Source: Deltaproteobacteria bacterium (GTDB lineage Bacteria > Desulfobacterota > Binatia > Bin18). From it: a DNA stretch of 37,441 bases. The DNA is taken from the NCBI GenBank assembly GCA_016874775.1, contig VGTJ01000035.1:1-37441 (forward strand), given 5' to 3'. A model generated the notes under the pieces. The model was given only the letters and a program-made list of their open reading frames with translations, was not told the DNA's origin and ran no database searches. The position numbers were made by a program, and so were the translations under genes. Below are positions 23,663-32,070 of this stretch, piece by piece. Position 1 is the stretch's first letter; each line of letters begins with the position of its first letter.

Positions 23663-23756
23663 ACGTGATCGGAATCACATCATCGGATCATCGAGCCATT
23701 GAGGCAACCTGCGCTTCATTCTTTCAATGGTGCGATGACCCGATGACGAATTTGCC

Positions 23757-24188
23757 TTACACCGGCTCAGATGAGTCGACGACGATCTTGCGCGATTTGA
23801 ACTTCCACTCACCATTCTCTTTGGCGTATTCGTCATTGTACCAGCCCGATACTGCATGCTTTTTGCCGTCACGAATCAATTTCACCTCAAGGTAGCAGGT
23901 GCCTTTGGCACGATCCGCGCCGAGTAATTCAACCACATGATTATGAATGAACGGACGCGGTCTCATCGCATCCAAGCCAGTACCAATCATTTTGCGTAAG
24001 GCCTCATGTCCTTGCGCGTCTGGCAGGCTCTTGTCGTTCGTCGATATCGAGCCGTCTTTGGTAAACAGGTTCACATATCCGTCCAGATCTTTTTGCCATA
24101 CGGTGTGGCAATAGCGCACGGGCAGGGTGCGAATTTCTTCACGATCGAGCACTTCTTGTAGCGCGGCTTCCATGCTTTTTGCTGCCAT
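23757..24188 (-). CDS. SnoaL-like / NTF2-fold protein
   Basis: A 143-residue protein of the SnoaL-like cone fold. It shows EVLDREEIRTLPVRYCHTVW, QKDLDGYVNLFTKDGSIS, RPRPFIHNHVVELLGAD, KGTCYLEVKLIRDGK, SGWYNDEYAKENGEWKFKSR and KIVVDSSE. This is the usual order of the N-terminal helix pair and beta sheet, with a polar pocket. Members include dehydratases, isomerases and small-molecule binders, often within degradation clusters; the exact activity is unknown. An AAAGGAGGATCGT ribosome site sets the ATG at 24188. It converges with the double CoA-transferase. Confidence 0.85.
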   Translation of the reverse strand: MAAKSMEAALQEVLDREEIRTLPVRYCHTVWQKDLDGYVNLFTKDGSISTNDKSLPDAQGHEALRKMIGTGLDAMRPRPFIHNHVVELLGADRAKGTCYLEVKLIRDGKKHAVSGWYNDEYAKENGEWKFKSRKIVVDSSEPV

Positions 24189-24322
24189 ACGATCCTCCTT
24201 TAGTTCACTACAGTGATTGTCCTCTGTATATGCCAGAGTGCCATCTGCTCTCAAGAGCACGGTTGCCCACTGGGTGCTTTCCTACACTTGTGGCACTGGG
24301 AAAAGTCTTTTATGGAACAGGG

Positions 24323-24775
24323 ATGGCAACAACACATAGTCCTTCAACACAGAAGAGTGGCACCTGGGTGGTGATTGGGCTTTTAGCTCTTGCGGTACTT
24401 GCGGTGATCGTCTCGCGCGTCTTCTATTTTTCCTCTGACTCTGCGACTGATGTGTTGCAGCAAGAAGGCCTTCCGGCAGCGCGTCAGGGAATGGCGCTGT
24501 CACAGCAAGGGAAGAAACTCTTGCCGATGGAAGAGCAACGCGAGATGGATGCCATTTATGCTGAGGCTTTTACGGCCTTGTCCACTGAGGAACGTCAGCG
24601 CTTTATGACCTTAGGACAAAAAGGAACCGCGGTCACTGACGCTGAGATCACTGAAAGTGCGACGCTCCTCGATAAGGCGCTACGCTCGCTAGCACCGGAA
24701 CGCGGAACCCGTCTGTGGGAGTTGGTCAGCAAAGCCGTGAAACTCGCGCAACAGCAGGCGCCAGCGTCGTCCTGA
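24323..24775 (+). CDS. Small membrane-anchored protein, unknown
   Basis: A 150-residue protein with a polar 13-residue start, one membrane helix (about 15-35: WVVIGLLALAVLAVIVSRVF) and a helical C-terminal part (MEEQREMDAIYAEAFTALST, EERQRFMTLGQKG, TESATLLDKALRSLAPERG). The orientation is probably N-in with the helical part in the periplasm. I do not recognise a family. It is followed after 19 bases by the second SUMF1-domain gene, so the two are likely an operon and may form a pair. The start is set at the ATG at 24323, just before the membrane segment; the frame opens earlier at 24179 through antisense of the SnoaL-like gene start. Confidence 0.65.
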   Translation: MATTHSPSTQKSGTWVVIGLLALAVLAVIVSRVFYFSSDSATDVLQQEGLPAARQGMALSQQGKKLLPMEEQREMDAIYAEAFTALSTEERQRFMTLGQKGTAVTDAEITESATLLDKALRSLAPERGTRLWELVSKAVKLAQQQAPASS

Positions 24776-24794
24776 CGGATGAGGATCCCTACCT

Positions 24795-25529
24795 GTGTCC
24801 TCGCTTCCAGAGATGGCCAACGACAAGGATGGCTCCCTACTGGTACAGATTCCGACCGGCGCGTTTCTCATGGGGAGTAACATCGGGTTTCCCCAAGAAC
24901 GACCAGTGCACCGAGTTGCAGTCGATAGTTTCTGGATCGGTAAACATCCTGTTACTAATACCCAATACGAACAGTTCGTGAAGGAGACTGGTCACCGGGT
25001 TCCGTATATCGATGATCCACGAGCCACCGACGATAACTGGGATGTGCAACGACGGACATGGCCGTCTGGACGCGCGCAACATCCTGTGGTCCTCGTGAGT
25101 TGGCACGATGCCCAGGCGTACTGTGCCTGGGCCGGTGGTCGCTTGGCGACAGAAGCCGAGTGGGAATATGCAGCCCGTGGCGGCCTGGATGGCAGGTTGT
25201 ATCCGTGGGGTGATGAGATCGATCCCAGTCGAGCGAACTATGATAACCGTGGCGGAACGACTCCTATCGGATCATACGCCCCAAATGCGTACGGACTCTA
25301 CGATGTTGCTGGGAACGTGTGGGAATGGGTCGCTGATTGGTACGATGCGAAATACTACGCGACTTCACCGTTGACCAATCCGACGGGCCCCTTGCACGGA
25401 ACCACGCGTGTTCTTCGTGGCGGGGCGTGGCTTCTCTTCCCACAATTTTGCCGTGTTGCGTATCGATTTCGTGAAGGACCGGACTTCCGTTTCAACCTTA
25501 TTGGTTTTCGTCTCGCCCGCTCAGTATGA
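24795..25529 (+). CDS. SUMF1/FGE-domain protein (one of two active Cys missing)
   Basis: A 244-residue SUMF1-fold protein without signal peptide. It shows LLVQIPTGAFLMGSNIG, IGKHPVTNTQYEQFV, VSWHDAQAYCAWAGGRLATE, DVAGNVWEWVADWYDAKYYA and VLRGGAWLLFPQFCRVAYRF, ending GFRLARSV. Canonical FGE has two copper-binding Cys five residues apart in this last region; here only the second (FCRVAYR) is present and the first is Leu. True formylglycine generation is therefore doubtful. It shares the NVWEWVADWY and YYA.SP..NPTGP segments with the SUMF1 protein at 14710, so they are moderately close relatives. The start is GTG 24795 with GAGGA upstream; ATG 24813 is an alternative. Confidence 0.86.
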   Translation: MSSLPEMANDKDGSLLVQIPTGAFLMGSNIGFPQERPVHRVAVDSFWIGKHPVTNTQYEQFVKETGHRVPYIDDPRATDDNWDVQRRTWPSGRAQHPVVLVSWHDAQAYCAWAGGRLATEAEWEYAARGGLDGRLYPWGDEIDPSRANYDNRGGTTPIGSYAPNAYGLYDVAGNVWEWVADWYDAKYYATSPLTNPTGPLHGTTRVLRGGAWLLFPQFCRVAYRFREGPDFRFNLIGFRLARSV

Positions 25530-25723
25530 TCCTTCTCCTTTGGTCTGGAGGTCCCCGCGGTCTCATTCTTGCTAACATTATGAAGTGCGTGAGGTAAGAA
25601 GAGCAGGAACGGCCAGCGCGATACTTTGGGCCCGGATTTCTTGAGCTTTTGCATACACTCCGTGGCCTCAGTAGCGCTTTCGTGGGTGGTGGAGCGTTAA
25701 AATTCTGCCGAAATGTCAGTTTT

Positions 25724-25752
25724 TTGACGGAAATATGGATGTGGGGGATATA
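25724..25752 (+). promoter_or_regulatory. Possible sigma70 promoter before the PAS histidine kinase
   Basis: TTGACG, 17 bases, GATATA. If real, transcription would begin near 25759, downstream of the ATG at 25752, and translation would then start at the ATG at 25785, which has GAAGGT before it. The match is modest. Confidence 0.3.
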
Positions 25753-27818
25753 TGGGAGTAGCGAGCGCGCGCGAGAAGGTGCAGATGTCTGGCGAGCCAA
25801 GCAAGGTGACGGCACGAGACCCTAGTGCCTCAAGAAGGGTGTTGTTTTGGGAAACAGACAACGCCACTGCTGTTGGCCTACAACAGCTCCACACTGAATG
25901 TCCGGAGTGTGCGAAATCTCACCAACAGCAAGAAGGGTTTCGTCGGATCGGACATTTTCTCAGTGCAACGATTGATGCATTAGTGGCTCACATCGTTGTG
26001 CTTGATAGCACGGGAGCCATTGTCGCTGCCAATGCGGCCTGGCGTCGGTTTGCCCGGGAGAACCACGGCGACGAAAGCGCTTGCGGTGTCGGTGTTAATT
26101 ACCTTGCCGTGTGTACGAGAGCAGCTGAAGATGGAGTTGTCGAAGCAGGTGCTGTTGCTCTGGGGATTCGTCAAGTGCTGGCACGACAGCAAAAAGAATT
26201 TACCCTGACCTATGCCTGTCATGGCTCTGCGCAAGAGCGATGGTTTACCCTCCGAGTCTCTGGTTTTGAGCACGACGGAGCCACCTGGGCAGTGGTGGCG
26301 CATGAAGATGTGACTGCACTCCAGAGACGAGAACAAGTTGTTCGGCAGCGAGAAGAATGGTTCCGTTCACTCAGCACGGCGTCTCCTATTGGTATCTTTC
26401 AGACCAATGCCGCAGGGCTCTACGTGTATACCAACCCGCGGTGGCAAGAAATCTATGGACTCACGCTAGCAGAAAGTCAGGGGAGTGGGTGGAGTCGTGC
26501 CATTCACCCCAAGGATCGTCCCACTGTTCATGCGGCATGGGAGTTTGCTGCACGCGAGGGGCAAGAATTCTGTAGTGAGTTTCGTATCGTGACTTCCACA
26601 AACGCGACACGATGGGTGCGCGTGCATTCTAAACCAATGAATGGTGAGGATGGTGTACGGATAGGGTACGTTGGTACCGCGGAGAATATTACCGCGAACA
26701 AAGAGGCAGAAGAAGCCCTTCGTCGGAGTGAGGAACGTTGGCAGCTTGCGTTACAAGGAGCGAATGAAGGTATTTGGGACTGGAAGGTGCAGAGCAATGA
26801 CCTCTTTTGTTCGCCGCGGTTCAAGGAAATCCTAGGTTTCGTGGATCAGGAGATACCGGATCGATTCGACTTCTGGATGGCACGAGTGCATCCCGATGAG
26901 AGCGAACGTGTGATGCAAGAAATTCGTGATCATTTCAGTAAGAAGATCACCTTCTACTCGGTCGAGTGTCGATTACGCTGTCGTGATGAGTCGTACCGTT
27001 GGGTGCTTATCCGTGGGCAAGCGGTGTGGGATGAGACTGGCTATGCTGTTCGCATGGTCGGCTTAATGAGTGATATTACTGCACGGAAGCAGGTTGAAGC
27101 GGAAAAGGCCGCAGTCGCCAAAAAAATGCTAGAGAGTAACAGAGAGTTACAGCAGTTTGCGTCTGTGGCGTCGCATGACTTGCAGGAACCGCTCCGCAAG
27201 ATTCAGGCATTTGGTGAACAGCTGCGCAGCGAGCACAGCAGAGAGTTGTCTGAAGAAGGGCGAGATTATCTGCAACGGCTCTTGGGGGCGGCAGACCGGA
27301 TGCGTACGCTGATCAATGATCTCCTGACCCTCTCTCAGGTGACCACCAAAGCGCGGCCGATGGTGCCGATCGATCTCACCCAAGTTGCCCATGATGTCGT
27401 TACCGATCTCGAAGTGCGAGTTGCCCATAGTGGAGGCCAGGTGCACGTCGGGGTGTTGCCCACGATTGAGGCAGATCCATTGCAAATGCGTCAACTGTTA
27501 CAGAACCTGATTGGCAATGCGTTGAAATTCCACCGTGCTGGCGAAGCCCCGGTAGTGAACATTTCGGGAACCATCCTCAGCGATAGGGACAAGTGTGAGA
27601 TTCGCGTGGAGGACAACGGCATCGGATTCGACGTCAAGTATCTCAGTCGGATCTTTGCACCCTTCCAACGTTTGCATACACGTCAGCAATATGAAGGCTC
27701 AGGGATGGGGCTGGCGATCTGCCGCAAGATCGTCGAGCGACACAGAGGGACGATTACGGCGACAAGTGTTCTCGGACAAGGAGCCACATTCATCATAAAA
27801 CTCCCAGTGAGACAGTAG
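25752..27818 (+). CDS. PAS-domain sensor histidine kinase
   Basis: A 688-residue cytoplasmic sensor kinase with no membrane segment. Three PAS-like units can be seen: about 75-195 (LVAHIVVLDSTGAIVAANAA), about 200-320 (EWFRSLSTASPIGIFQTNAA; last strand GYVGTAENIT) and about 325-450 (RWQLALQGANEGIWDWKVQS). The HisKA domain follows, with phospho-acceptor His475 in SVASHDLQEPLRK, then the HATPase domain with N-box NLIGNALKFH, G1 VEDNGIGFD and G2 GSGMGLAI. The signal is unknown; PAS units may bind heme, flavin or a small ligand. The start is either ATG 25752 or ATG 25785. It is followed after 96 bases by a receiver-kinase hybrid, its likely phosphorelay partner. Confidence 0.93.
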   Translation: MGVASAREKVQMSGEPSKVTARDPSASRRVLFWETDNATAVGLQQLHTECPECAKSHQQQEGFRRIGHFLSATIDALVAHIVVLDSTGAIVAANAAWRRFARENHGDESACGVGVNYLAVCTRAAEDGVVEAGAVALGIRQVLARQQKEFTLTYACHGSAQERWFTLRVSGFEHDGATWAVVAHEDVTALQRREQVVRQREEWFRSLSTASPIGIFQTNAAGLYVYTNPRWQEIYGLTLAESQGSGWSRAIHPKDRPTVHAAWEFAAREGQEFCSEFRIVTSTNATRWVRVHSKPMNGEDGVRIGYVGTAENITANKEAEEALRRSEERWQLALQGANEGIWDWKVQSNDLFCSPRFKEILGFVDQEIPDRFDFWMARVHPDESERVMQEIRDHFSKKITFYSVECRLRCRDESYRWVLIRGQAVWDETGYAVRMVGLMSDITARKQVEAEKAAVAKKMLESNRELQQFASVASHDLQEPLRKIQAFGEQLRSEHSRELSEEGRDYLQRLLGAADRMRTLINDLLTLSQVTTKARPMVPIDLTQVAHDVVTDLEVRVAHSGGQVHVGVLPTIEADPLQMRQLLQNLIGNALKFHRAGEAPVVNISGTILSDRDKCEIRVEDNGIGFDVKYLSRIFAPFQRLHTRQQYEGSGMGLAICRKIVERHRGTITATSVLGQGATFIIKLPVRQ

Positions 27819-27914
27819 TAGTAAGCAAGGGGAAGCCCAGATTTGCCCCCCGACACAGCAACGCAGCTACGTTATTCTCGTTCGTGTAGGGATCAGACAC
27901 AGAAAGGAATACGG

Positions 27915-29051
27915 ATGGTAACTGAGAGGGTCAACGTGTTGCTCATCGAGGATGATGAAGACGATTACCTCATTACTCGAAACAGATTGCGAACGATTGA
28001 GGCCCCGACGTTTGTGCTCGATTGGGTGAAGACCTACGAAGCTGGCCTGGCAGCATTGACGAATAACCAGCATGACGTCTGCTTACTTGACTATGACCTC
28101 GGTGGCTCGACCGGTTTAGAATTACTGCGCGAGGCCATAGTAAGTGGCTGCAAAATACCGGTGATTTTTCTCACTGGCCAGGAAGACCATTCGGTTGATG
28201 TCGAAGCAACACAAAGTGGCGCGATTGACTATCTGGTGAAGGGACATGCGAACACGATCTTATTGGAACGTGCACTACGGTATGCGTTAGAACGGAAACG
28301 GACTGAACTGGCGATGGCACGACAGCGGGCCGACTTTCTTGCGATGCTGACGCATGACATCAAGAATCCGTTGGCGGTGATTCTCGGCTATGCCGATTTG
28401 CTGATCGATGAAGTGCACGATAGCCGTACCCAGGATTTGCCCTCTATTCTTGAACGTCTCAAAAGCAATGCTTTGACCATTCATTCGTTAGTGACGAACT
28501 ATCTTGATCTGTCGATGATTGAGGCTGGTCATATCCGGCTCAGCAAACGCGCGATGGACCTCAACGGGCTGCTGCGGAAAATCAGCCATCAGTATGATGC
28601 GGAAGCCCATTTGCGCCAGTTGCAATTCGATACGGTTTTGCAAGAACACTTGCCGCTGGTTGAGGGAGATGAGATTGCCCTTGAACGTGTGTTTGCGAAT
28701 TTGATTTATAACGCGTTGAAGTTCACCCCGAGTGGTGGTCGTATTACCTTGCACTCGACAGTGCGTCACGGAATGGTTGCCGTCACCGTCTCGGATACGG
28801 GGCCTGGAATTGCGGAGACAGACATTCCGCGCCTTTTTGAACATTGTAATAAGAAGTTACAGGCTAAAACGCAGCGCGAAGGGACAGGACTGGGATTAGG
28901 AATCGTGAAGTCCTTGGTGGAGGCGCATAGTGGCCGTGTTGAAGTCGAGAGCACCGTTGGTCGTGGAAGCTGTTTCTCGGTATTTCTACCGATAGCAGGG
29001 CTGTCTCAGCCGGTTTCCGTCGCATCGATAGAATCGAGAATCCCTTCTTGA
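27915..29051 (+). CDS. Receiver-histidine kinase hybrid (receiver first)
   Basis: A 378-residue protein with an N-terminal receiver domain (about 5-125: acidic EDDEDD at 12-17, phospho-acceptor Asp59 in CLLDYDLG, and the FLTG and YLVKGH switch and Lys motifs). A HisKA domain follows with His147 in MLTHDIKNPL. The HATPase domain has NLIYNALKFTPSGG, SDTGPGIAETD and REGTGLGLGIVKSL. The receiver would accept phosphate from the upstream PAS kinase and control the attached kinase; there is no DNA-binding output. AAAGGA before the ATG at 27915 sets the start. Its last 46 bases overlap the 3' end of the convergent qhpG-like gene, so antisense effects between the two mRNAs are possible. Confidence 0.92.
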   Translation: MVTERVNVLLIEDDEDDYLITRNRLRTIEAPTFVLDWVKTYEAGLAALTNNQHDVCLLDYDLGGSTGLELLREAIVSGCKIPVIFLTGQEDHSVDVEATQSGAIDYLVKGHANTILLERALRYALERKRTELAMARQRADFLAMLTHDIKNPLAVILGYADLLIDEVHDSRTQDLPSILERLKSNALTIHSLVTNYLDLSMIEAGHIRLSKRAMDLNGLLRKISHQYDAEAHLRQLQFDTVLQEHLPLVEGDEIALERVFANLIYNALKFTPSGGRITLHSTVRHGMVAVTVSDTGPGIAETDIPRLFEHCNKKLQAKTQREGTGLGLGIVKSLVEAHSGRVEVESTVGRGSCFSVFLPIAGLSQPVSVASIESRIPS

Positions 29052-30502
29052 TACAGCCGGGCCAGGATTTGCCGCACTGCCTCAGGTGAGCATCCTTGTC
29101 CTTCAGGGGTAGAAAGATAATGAGTCATAATCTGGCTCACGGCTGACTGCTGACGAACGATAGTCAAGAGTTTCGGCAGGTGCACCTGCTGAAGAGTCCG
29201 GACCCCACGAGGATACTGGGGAGCGACGAGGACCTCCCGTAACTCGACATACGGGCCTTCAATCACGGGACGCAGCGCGATTGTCACTCCCTGTGCAATA
29301 CGCAGAGCGGAGACTTTCTGGCTGCCAGGTGTTGGGTACTGAGTGTGAGGTTGAGATAACTCTTGAACCTTGAACTTTGAACCTTGAACCTGCGTTGTTC
29401 GGATTTGCCAAAACTGATTATCTGACCACCGTTGCTCTTCACGATAGTATTGTCCAGACTGTTGGTAATGGCTCTCGTAGGTCGCCTGTTGGGTCTCATT
29501 ATAGAACTGCATGGCGTGGGACGTCATGGCAGGTCGGTGGAGGATGGTGTTTACAACGATCGCGCCAGTGATGGCCGAGGCCATCGCCTTGTGCACCCCT
29601 TCCGATGACAAGGGGTCGATGAATATGCCTGCGTCGCCCACGAGAAGGAATTGCTCTCCGGCGAATTCTTTGGCGGTATACCACGACGCATCAAAGACCT
29701 GCGGTGGATGAGGTAGTCGAGCGGAAGCAAGAAATCCCGAGATGTACGGAGCGCGTTGCAGTTCTGATCGGTAAAAATCAGCAATACCGCATCGACGAAT
29801 CGTCGCTCCGGCGTACCAGTCGGTGAGCAGCGTGACATTGCGTAACTCATTATGAAGTGGCACCGACCACACCAGTCCGGCCTGGTAGGTTTCAAGCAAA
29901 GTATTCGCAAAATTGACACCGGCTGGGCTGGTTGCTTCGCGCCAATAACCAGTCACAGCCAGTGTTCTGTAGGTTTGGTCGCGTTGCCGCAATCCGTGGC
30001 GGGCAAGAACGCCGGCATGGCCGCTCGCATCAATGCAAAAGTCTGCGGTGATGGCCCCTTCTGGCGTACGAACTATGACTTGGCGTCCGGGGTTCACTGA
30101 TACGCTTTCAGCAGCCAGGTTATCGCGGGTGAGTACTCCAGCCTCTTGTGCATGGGCAAACAAGATTGCGTCAAGATCAGCCCGCCAGGCTTGGAATCCG
30201 TATCGCGAATGGTCCGGGCTATAATACGACGTCCGGGGTTGACTACTGCCCCAACAAACAGTGTGGCCGATCATGCGGAGAAACCCGGCTGCTTCGACGC
30301 GTTGGCGAAGGCCAAGAAAATCGAGCACTGGCAGAATCTGGGGTGTGAGTGACTCACCAATCTGATGACGAGGAAAGCGGCGTTTTTCGAGCAATATTAC
30401 TTTGTAACCAAATCGCGCAAGCAGGCTCGCAATCGTCGTTCCGGCAGGGCCGCCGCCAATAACGACAATATCGGTATGGTGAGGAAGAGAAGACGACCCC
30501 AT
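29006..30502 (-). CDS. qhpG: FAD-dependent monooxygenase, QhpG-like (halogenase-type fold)
   Basis: A 498-residue flavoprotein of the tryptophan-halogenase / p-hydroxybenzoate hydroxylase superfamily. It has the FAD motif GGGPAG (16-21), GES (49-51) and VGDAGIFIDPLSSEGVHKA (288-306). The WxWxIP motif of flavin halogenases is replaced by VWSVPL (211-216), which argues for hydroxylation rather than halogenation. Given the QHNDH genes nearby, I identify it as QhpG, which in Paracoccus dihydroxylates the Trp of the gamma subunit that becomes cysteine tryptophylquinone. Two odd segments, about 371-395 (VQGSKFKVQELSQ...) and 450-457 (QQSAVSQ), are encoded by heptad-word DNA. It starts eight bases after the DUF4412-like gene. 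An unrelated halogenase-like role is the alternative. Confidence 0.72.
   Translation of the reverse strand: MGSSSLPHHTDIVVIGGGPAGTTIASLLARFGYKVILLEKRRFPRHQIGESLTPQILPVLDFLGLRQRVEAAGFLRMIGHTVCWGSSQPRTSYYSPDHSRYGFQAWRADLDAILFAHAQEAGVLTRDNLAAESVSVNPGRQVIVRTPEGAITADFCIDASGHAGVLARHGLRQRDQTYRTLAVTGYWREATSPAGVNFANTLLETYQAGLVWSVPLHNELRNVTLLTDWYAGATIRRCGIADFYRSELQRAPYISGFLASARLPHPPQVFDASWYTAKEFAGEQFLLVGDAGIFIDPLSSEGVHKAMASAITGAIVVNTILHRPAMTSHAMQFYNETQQATYESHYQQSGQYYREEQRWSDNQFWQIRTTQVQGSKFKVQELSQPHTQYPTPGSQKVSALRIAQGVTIALRPVIEGPYVELREVLVAPQYPRGVRTLQQVHLPKLLTIVRQQSAVSQIMTHYLSTPEGQGCSPEAVRQILARLYQEGILDSIDATETG
29134..29154. repeat. Heptad-word array inside qhpG (C-terminal)
   Basis: Three words in register on the plus strand: GGCTCAC, GGCTGAC, TGCTGAC. 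They encode about QQSAVSQ near residue 450 of the flavoprotein. Confidence 0.5.
29318..29391. repeat. Heptad-word arrays inside qhpG
   Basis: The clearest part is 29363-29390: four consecutive TTGAACC words, one of them TTGAACT. To the left, further seven-base words follow in register on the minus strand (ACTCAGT, ACCCAAC, ACCTGGC). The whole piece is translated in frame as about 25 residues of low-complexity sequence. Confidence 0.65.
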
Positions 30503-30510
30503 AGTGTACG

Positions 30511-31320
30511 CTACCGTAGCGACATCGTTTCTGACAGCGGGCTAGACGTATATCCTGCGGGAGCAGCGAACTCTTCATCGGTAAACTGTTGTTGCTGGAC
30601 TTTGACGACTTCTTTGGTGACTCGTGAAACGAGATTGACCGTCTTTAGTGGATAGCCTGCGGTGACCACCTCGGTAAGTTCAGCCAGCACCGCCCCTGGT
30701 GGCGTCGTGCGGGTCTGTTGGAGTTTTCCCACAAACATCTTGCGCTTGTGTTCGTCAAGATCGTTGCCGAGGTGAATGTCCGCTGCGACCCATACCTCTT
30801 CGTAGGGCTCGCCGTTACGCCGCACTTCATGTTTCTGGGCTGTGTGGCCAATGAGTGAGACCTGGTCGGCAGCTTTCTGGACAGTGATTTCCAGTGTGGG
30901 GAGGAGCGGATCGAATGGATCAGCACGGCTGAACGTTCGTAGGCGCTGGCTCTGCTCAAGCGGCATCACGTGCAACATTTTTTCGGCCTTCTGCTGACTG
31001 TCCTGTAACTGCTGAGCGAGTGTCGCGAAGTATTCATCAAGTGATCCTTCCCAGTATCGTTTACGGATATGGTTCACCAGAATGATGCGTTGCAGATCGA
31101 GATGGGCGATCAGGGTCCACACATTCGTGGCGTACTTGAGGCGATTTTGGGAGATTGCCGTCACGAGTTGTGCTGGACGATTGGCCGAGGCCGGAGTTTG
31201 CTCAGATGTTGTGGTTGCCAGGAAATACCATCCGGCGGTGGCGGGTGCAGGAGAAAAACACTGGAGGAGAAGCCCTCCAATGAGAAGTCTTCCTAAAAAT
31301 GATCTTGTGCTTCTTTTCAT
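30511..31320 (-). CDS. Secreted protein, DUF4412-like
   Basis: A 269-residue protein with a signal peptide (MKRSTRSFLGRLLIGGLLLQ..., cleavage after PATAG). The segment RLKYATNVWTLIAHLDLQRI followed by ILVNHIRKRYWEGSLDEYF resembles DUF4412 proteins, in which a stored value is compared with 'Y W E A' type strands of a periplasmic beta domain; the match is loose. The C-terminal half (VWVAADIHLGNDLDEHKRK, VTAGYPLKTVNLVSRVTKEV) fits the same fold. Its stop lies eight bases before the qhpG start on the same strand, so the two are almost certainly co-transcribed. It may help the periplasmic stage of quinocofactor maturation (inference only). The start is ATG 31320; the frame upstream to 31734 is antisense to tag and has no signal. 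Confidence 0.68.
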   Translation of the reverse strand: MKRSTRSFLGRLLIGGLLLQCFSPAPATAGWYFLATTTSEQTPASANRPAQLVTAISQNRLKYATNVWTLIAHLDLQRIILVNHIRKRYWEGSLDEYFATLAQQLQDSQQKAEKMLHVMPLEQSQRLRTFSRADPFDPLLPTLEITVQKAADQVSLIGHTAQKHEVRRNGEPYEEVWVAADIHLGNDLDEHKRKMFVGKLQQTRTTPPGAVLAELTEVVTAGYPLKTVNLVSRVTKEVVKVQQQQFTDEEFAAPAGYTSSPLSETMSLR

Positions 31321-31404
31321 CGTTCGAACTGTACGCCACTGACCAGAGAGAGGCAATTGTGTTGGGCCTTGTATCTGCAGACAAAATGGCGCACTACAGA
31401 GGGC

Positions 31405-32007
31405 ATGCAAACACGTTGTGGTTGGGTAACAAGCGATCCGTTGTACCTCTCGTATCACGATACGGAGTGGGGCGTTCCTGAAGATGATGATCGGAAGTTG
31501 TTTGAGCTGTTGATTCTCGAAGGTGCACAAGCCGGGCTCAGTTGGATAACGGTTTTGAAGAAACGCGAACACTATCGCCGTGCCTTCGCGAAATTCGATG
31601 CCAAGAAGATCAGTACCTTTACTGATCGTGATATTGCAGAACTCCTGGCTAATGAAGGGATTATCCGTAATCGTCTCAAGATTGCAGCGACCATTCAGAA
31701 TGCGCGTGCCTTTCTTGCGCTGCAGAAAGAGCACGGCAGGTTTGCCGATTACCTGTGGCAGTTCGTTGGCGGAACACCCAAGGTCAACGCATGGAAAACA
31801 CTCAAAGAGGTGCCGGCGAAAACAGTAGAGTCCGATGCCATGAGCAAAGAGTTGACGAAGCGAGGATTCAAGTTCGTTGGCTCAACTATTTGTTATGCGT
31901 TCATGCAAGCAACCGGAATGGTGAACGATCACATCGTGGATTGTTTTCGCTATAAGGAAGTGAAACGGCAGGCAAAGGAATCAAGAGAAAAAGGAGTGAA
32001 GAGTTAA
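31405..32007 (+). CDS. tag: DNA-3-methyladenine glycosylase I
   Basis: A 200-residue helix-hairpin-helix-type glycosylase that excises 3-methyladenine from DNA. The Tag zinc site is complete: Cys5 (RCGWV), His18 (YHDTEWG), and a C-terminal His-x3-Cys pair in NDHIVDC. The catalytic-region Glu39 is in LILEGAQAGLSW, and the C-terminal block GFKFVGSTICYAFMQATGMV is typical. The start is ATG 31405, with GAGGG before it. The last codons and the TAA stop lie inside a heptad-word array. It is divergent from the DUF4412-like gene and 93 bases before the ABC exporter. It has no evident link to QHNDH. Confidence 0.94.
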   Translation: MQTRCGWVTSDPLYLSYHDTEWGVPEDDDRKLFELLILEGAQAGLSWITVLKKREHYRRAFAKFDAKKISTFTDRDIAELLANEGIIRNRLKIAATIQNARAFLALQKEHGRFADYLWQFVGGTPKVNAWKTLKEVPAKTVESDAMSKELTKRGFKFVGSTICYAFMQATGMVNDHIVDCFRYKEVKRQAKESREKGVKS

Positions 32008-32027
32008 GAATGAAGAGTGCAGAGTGG
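32000..32027. repeat. Heptad-word array over the tag stop codon (left arm)
   Basis: Four words in register: AGAGTTA, AGAATGA, AGAGTGC, AGAGTGG. The TAA stop of tag (32005-32007) is within the first two words. The right arm at 32071-32091 is its inverted counterpart. Confidence 0.6.
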
Positions 32028-32070
32028 CGAGAGGAAAGCGAGATGATCATTATACGTGGTTCGTTTATTG

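Noticed and set aside
29006-30502. Tryptophan halogenase
   Set aside because: The fold is related, but WxWxIP is replaced by VWSVPL, and the neighbours point to the QhpG-type monooxygenase.
31321-31734. 138-codon N-terminal extension of the DUF4412-like protein
   Set aside because: It is antisense to tag, while a perfect signal peptide begins at the ATG at 31320.
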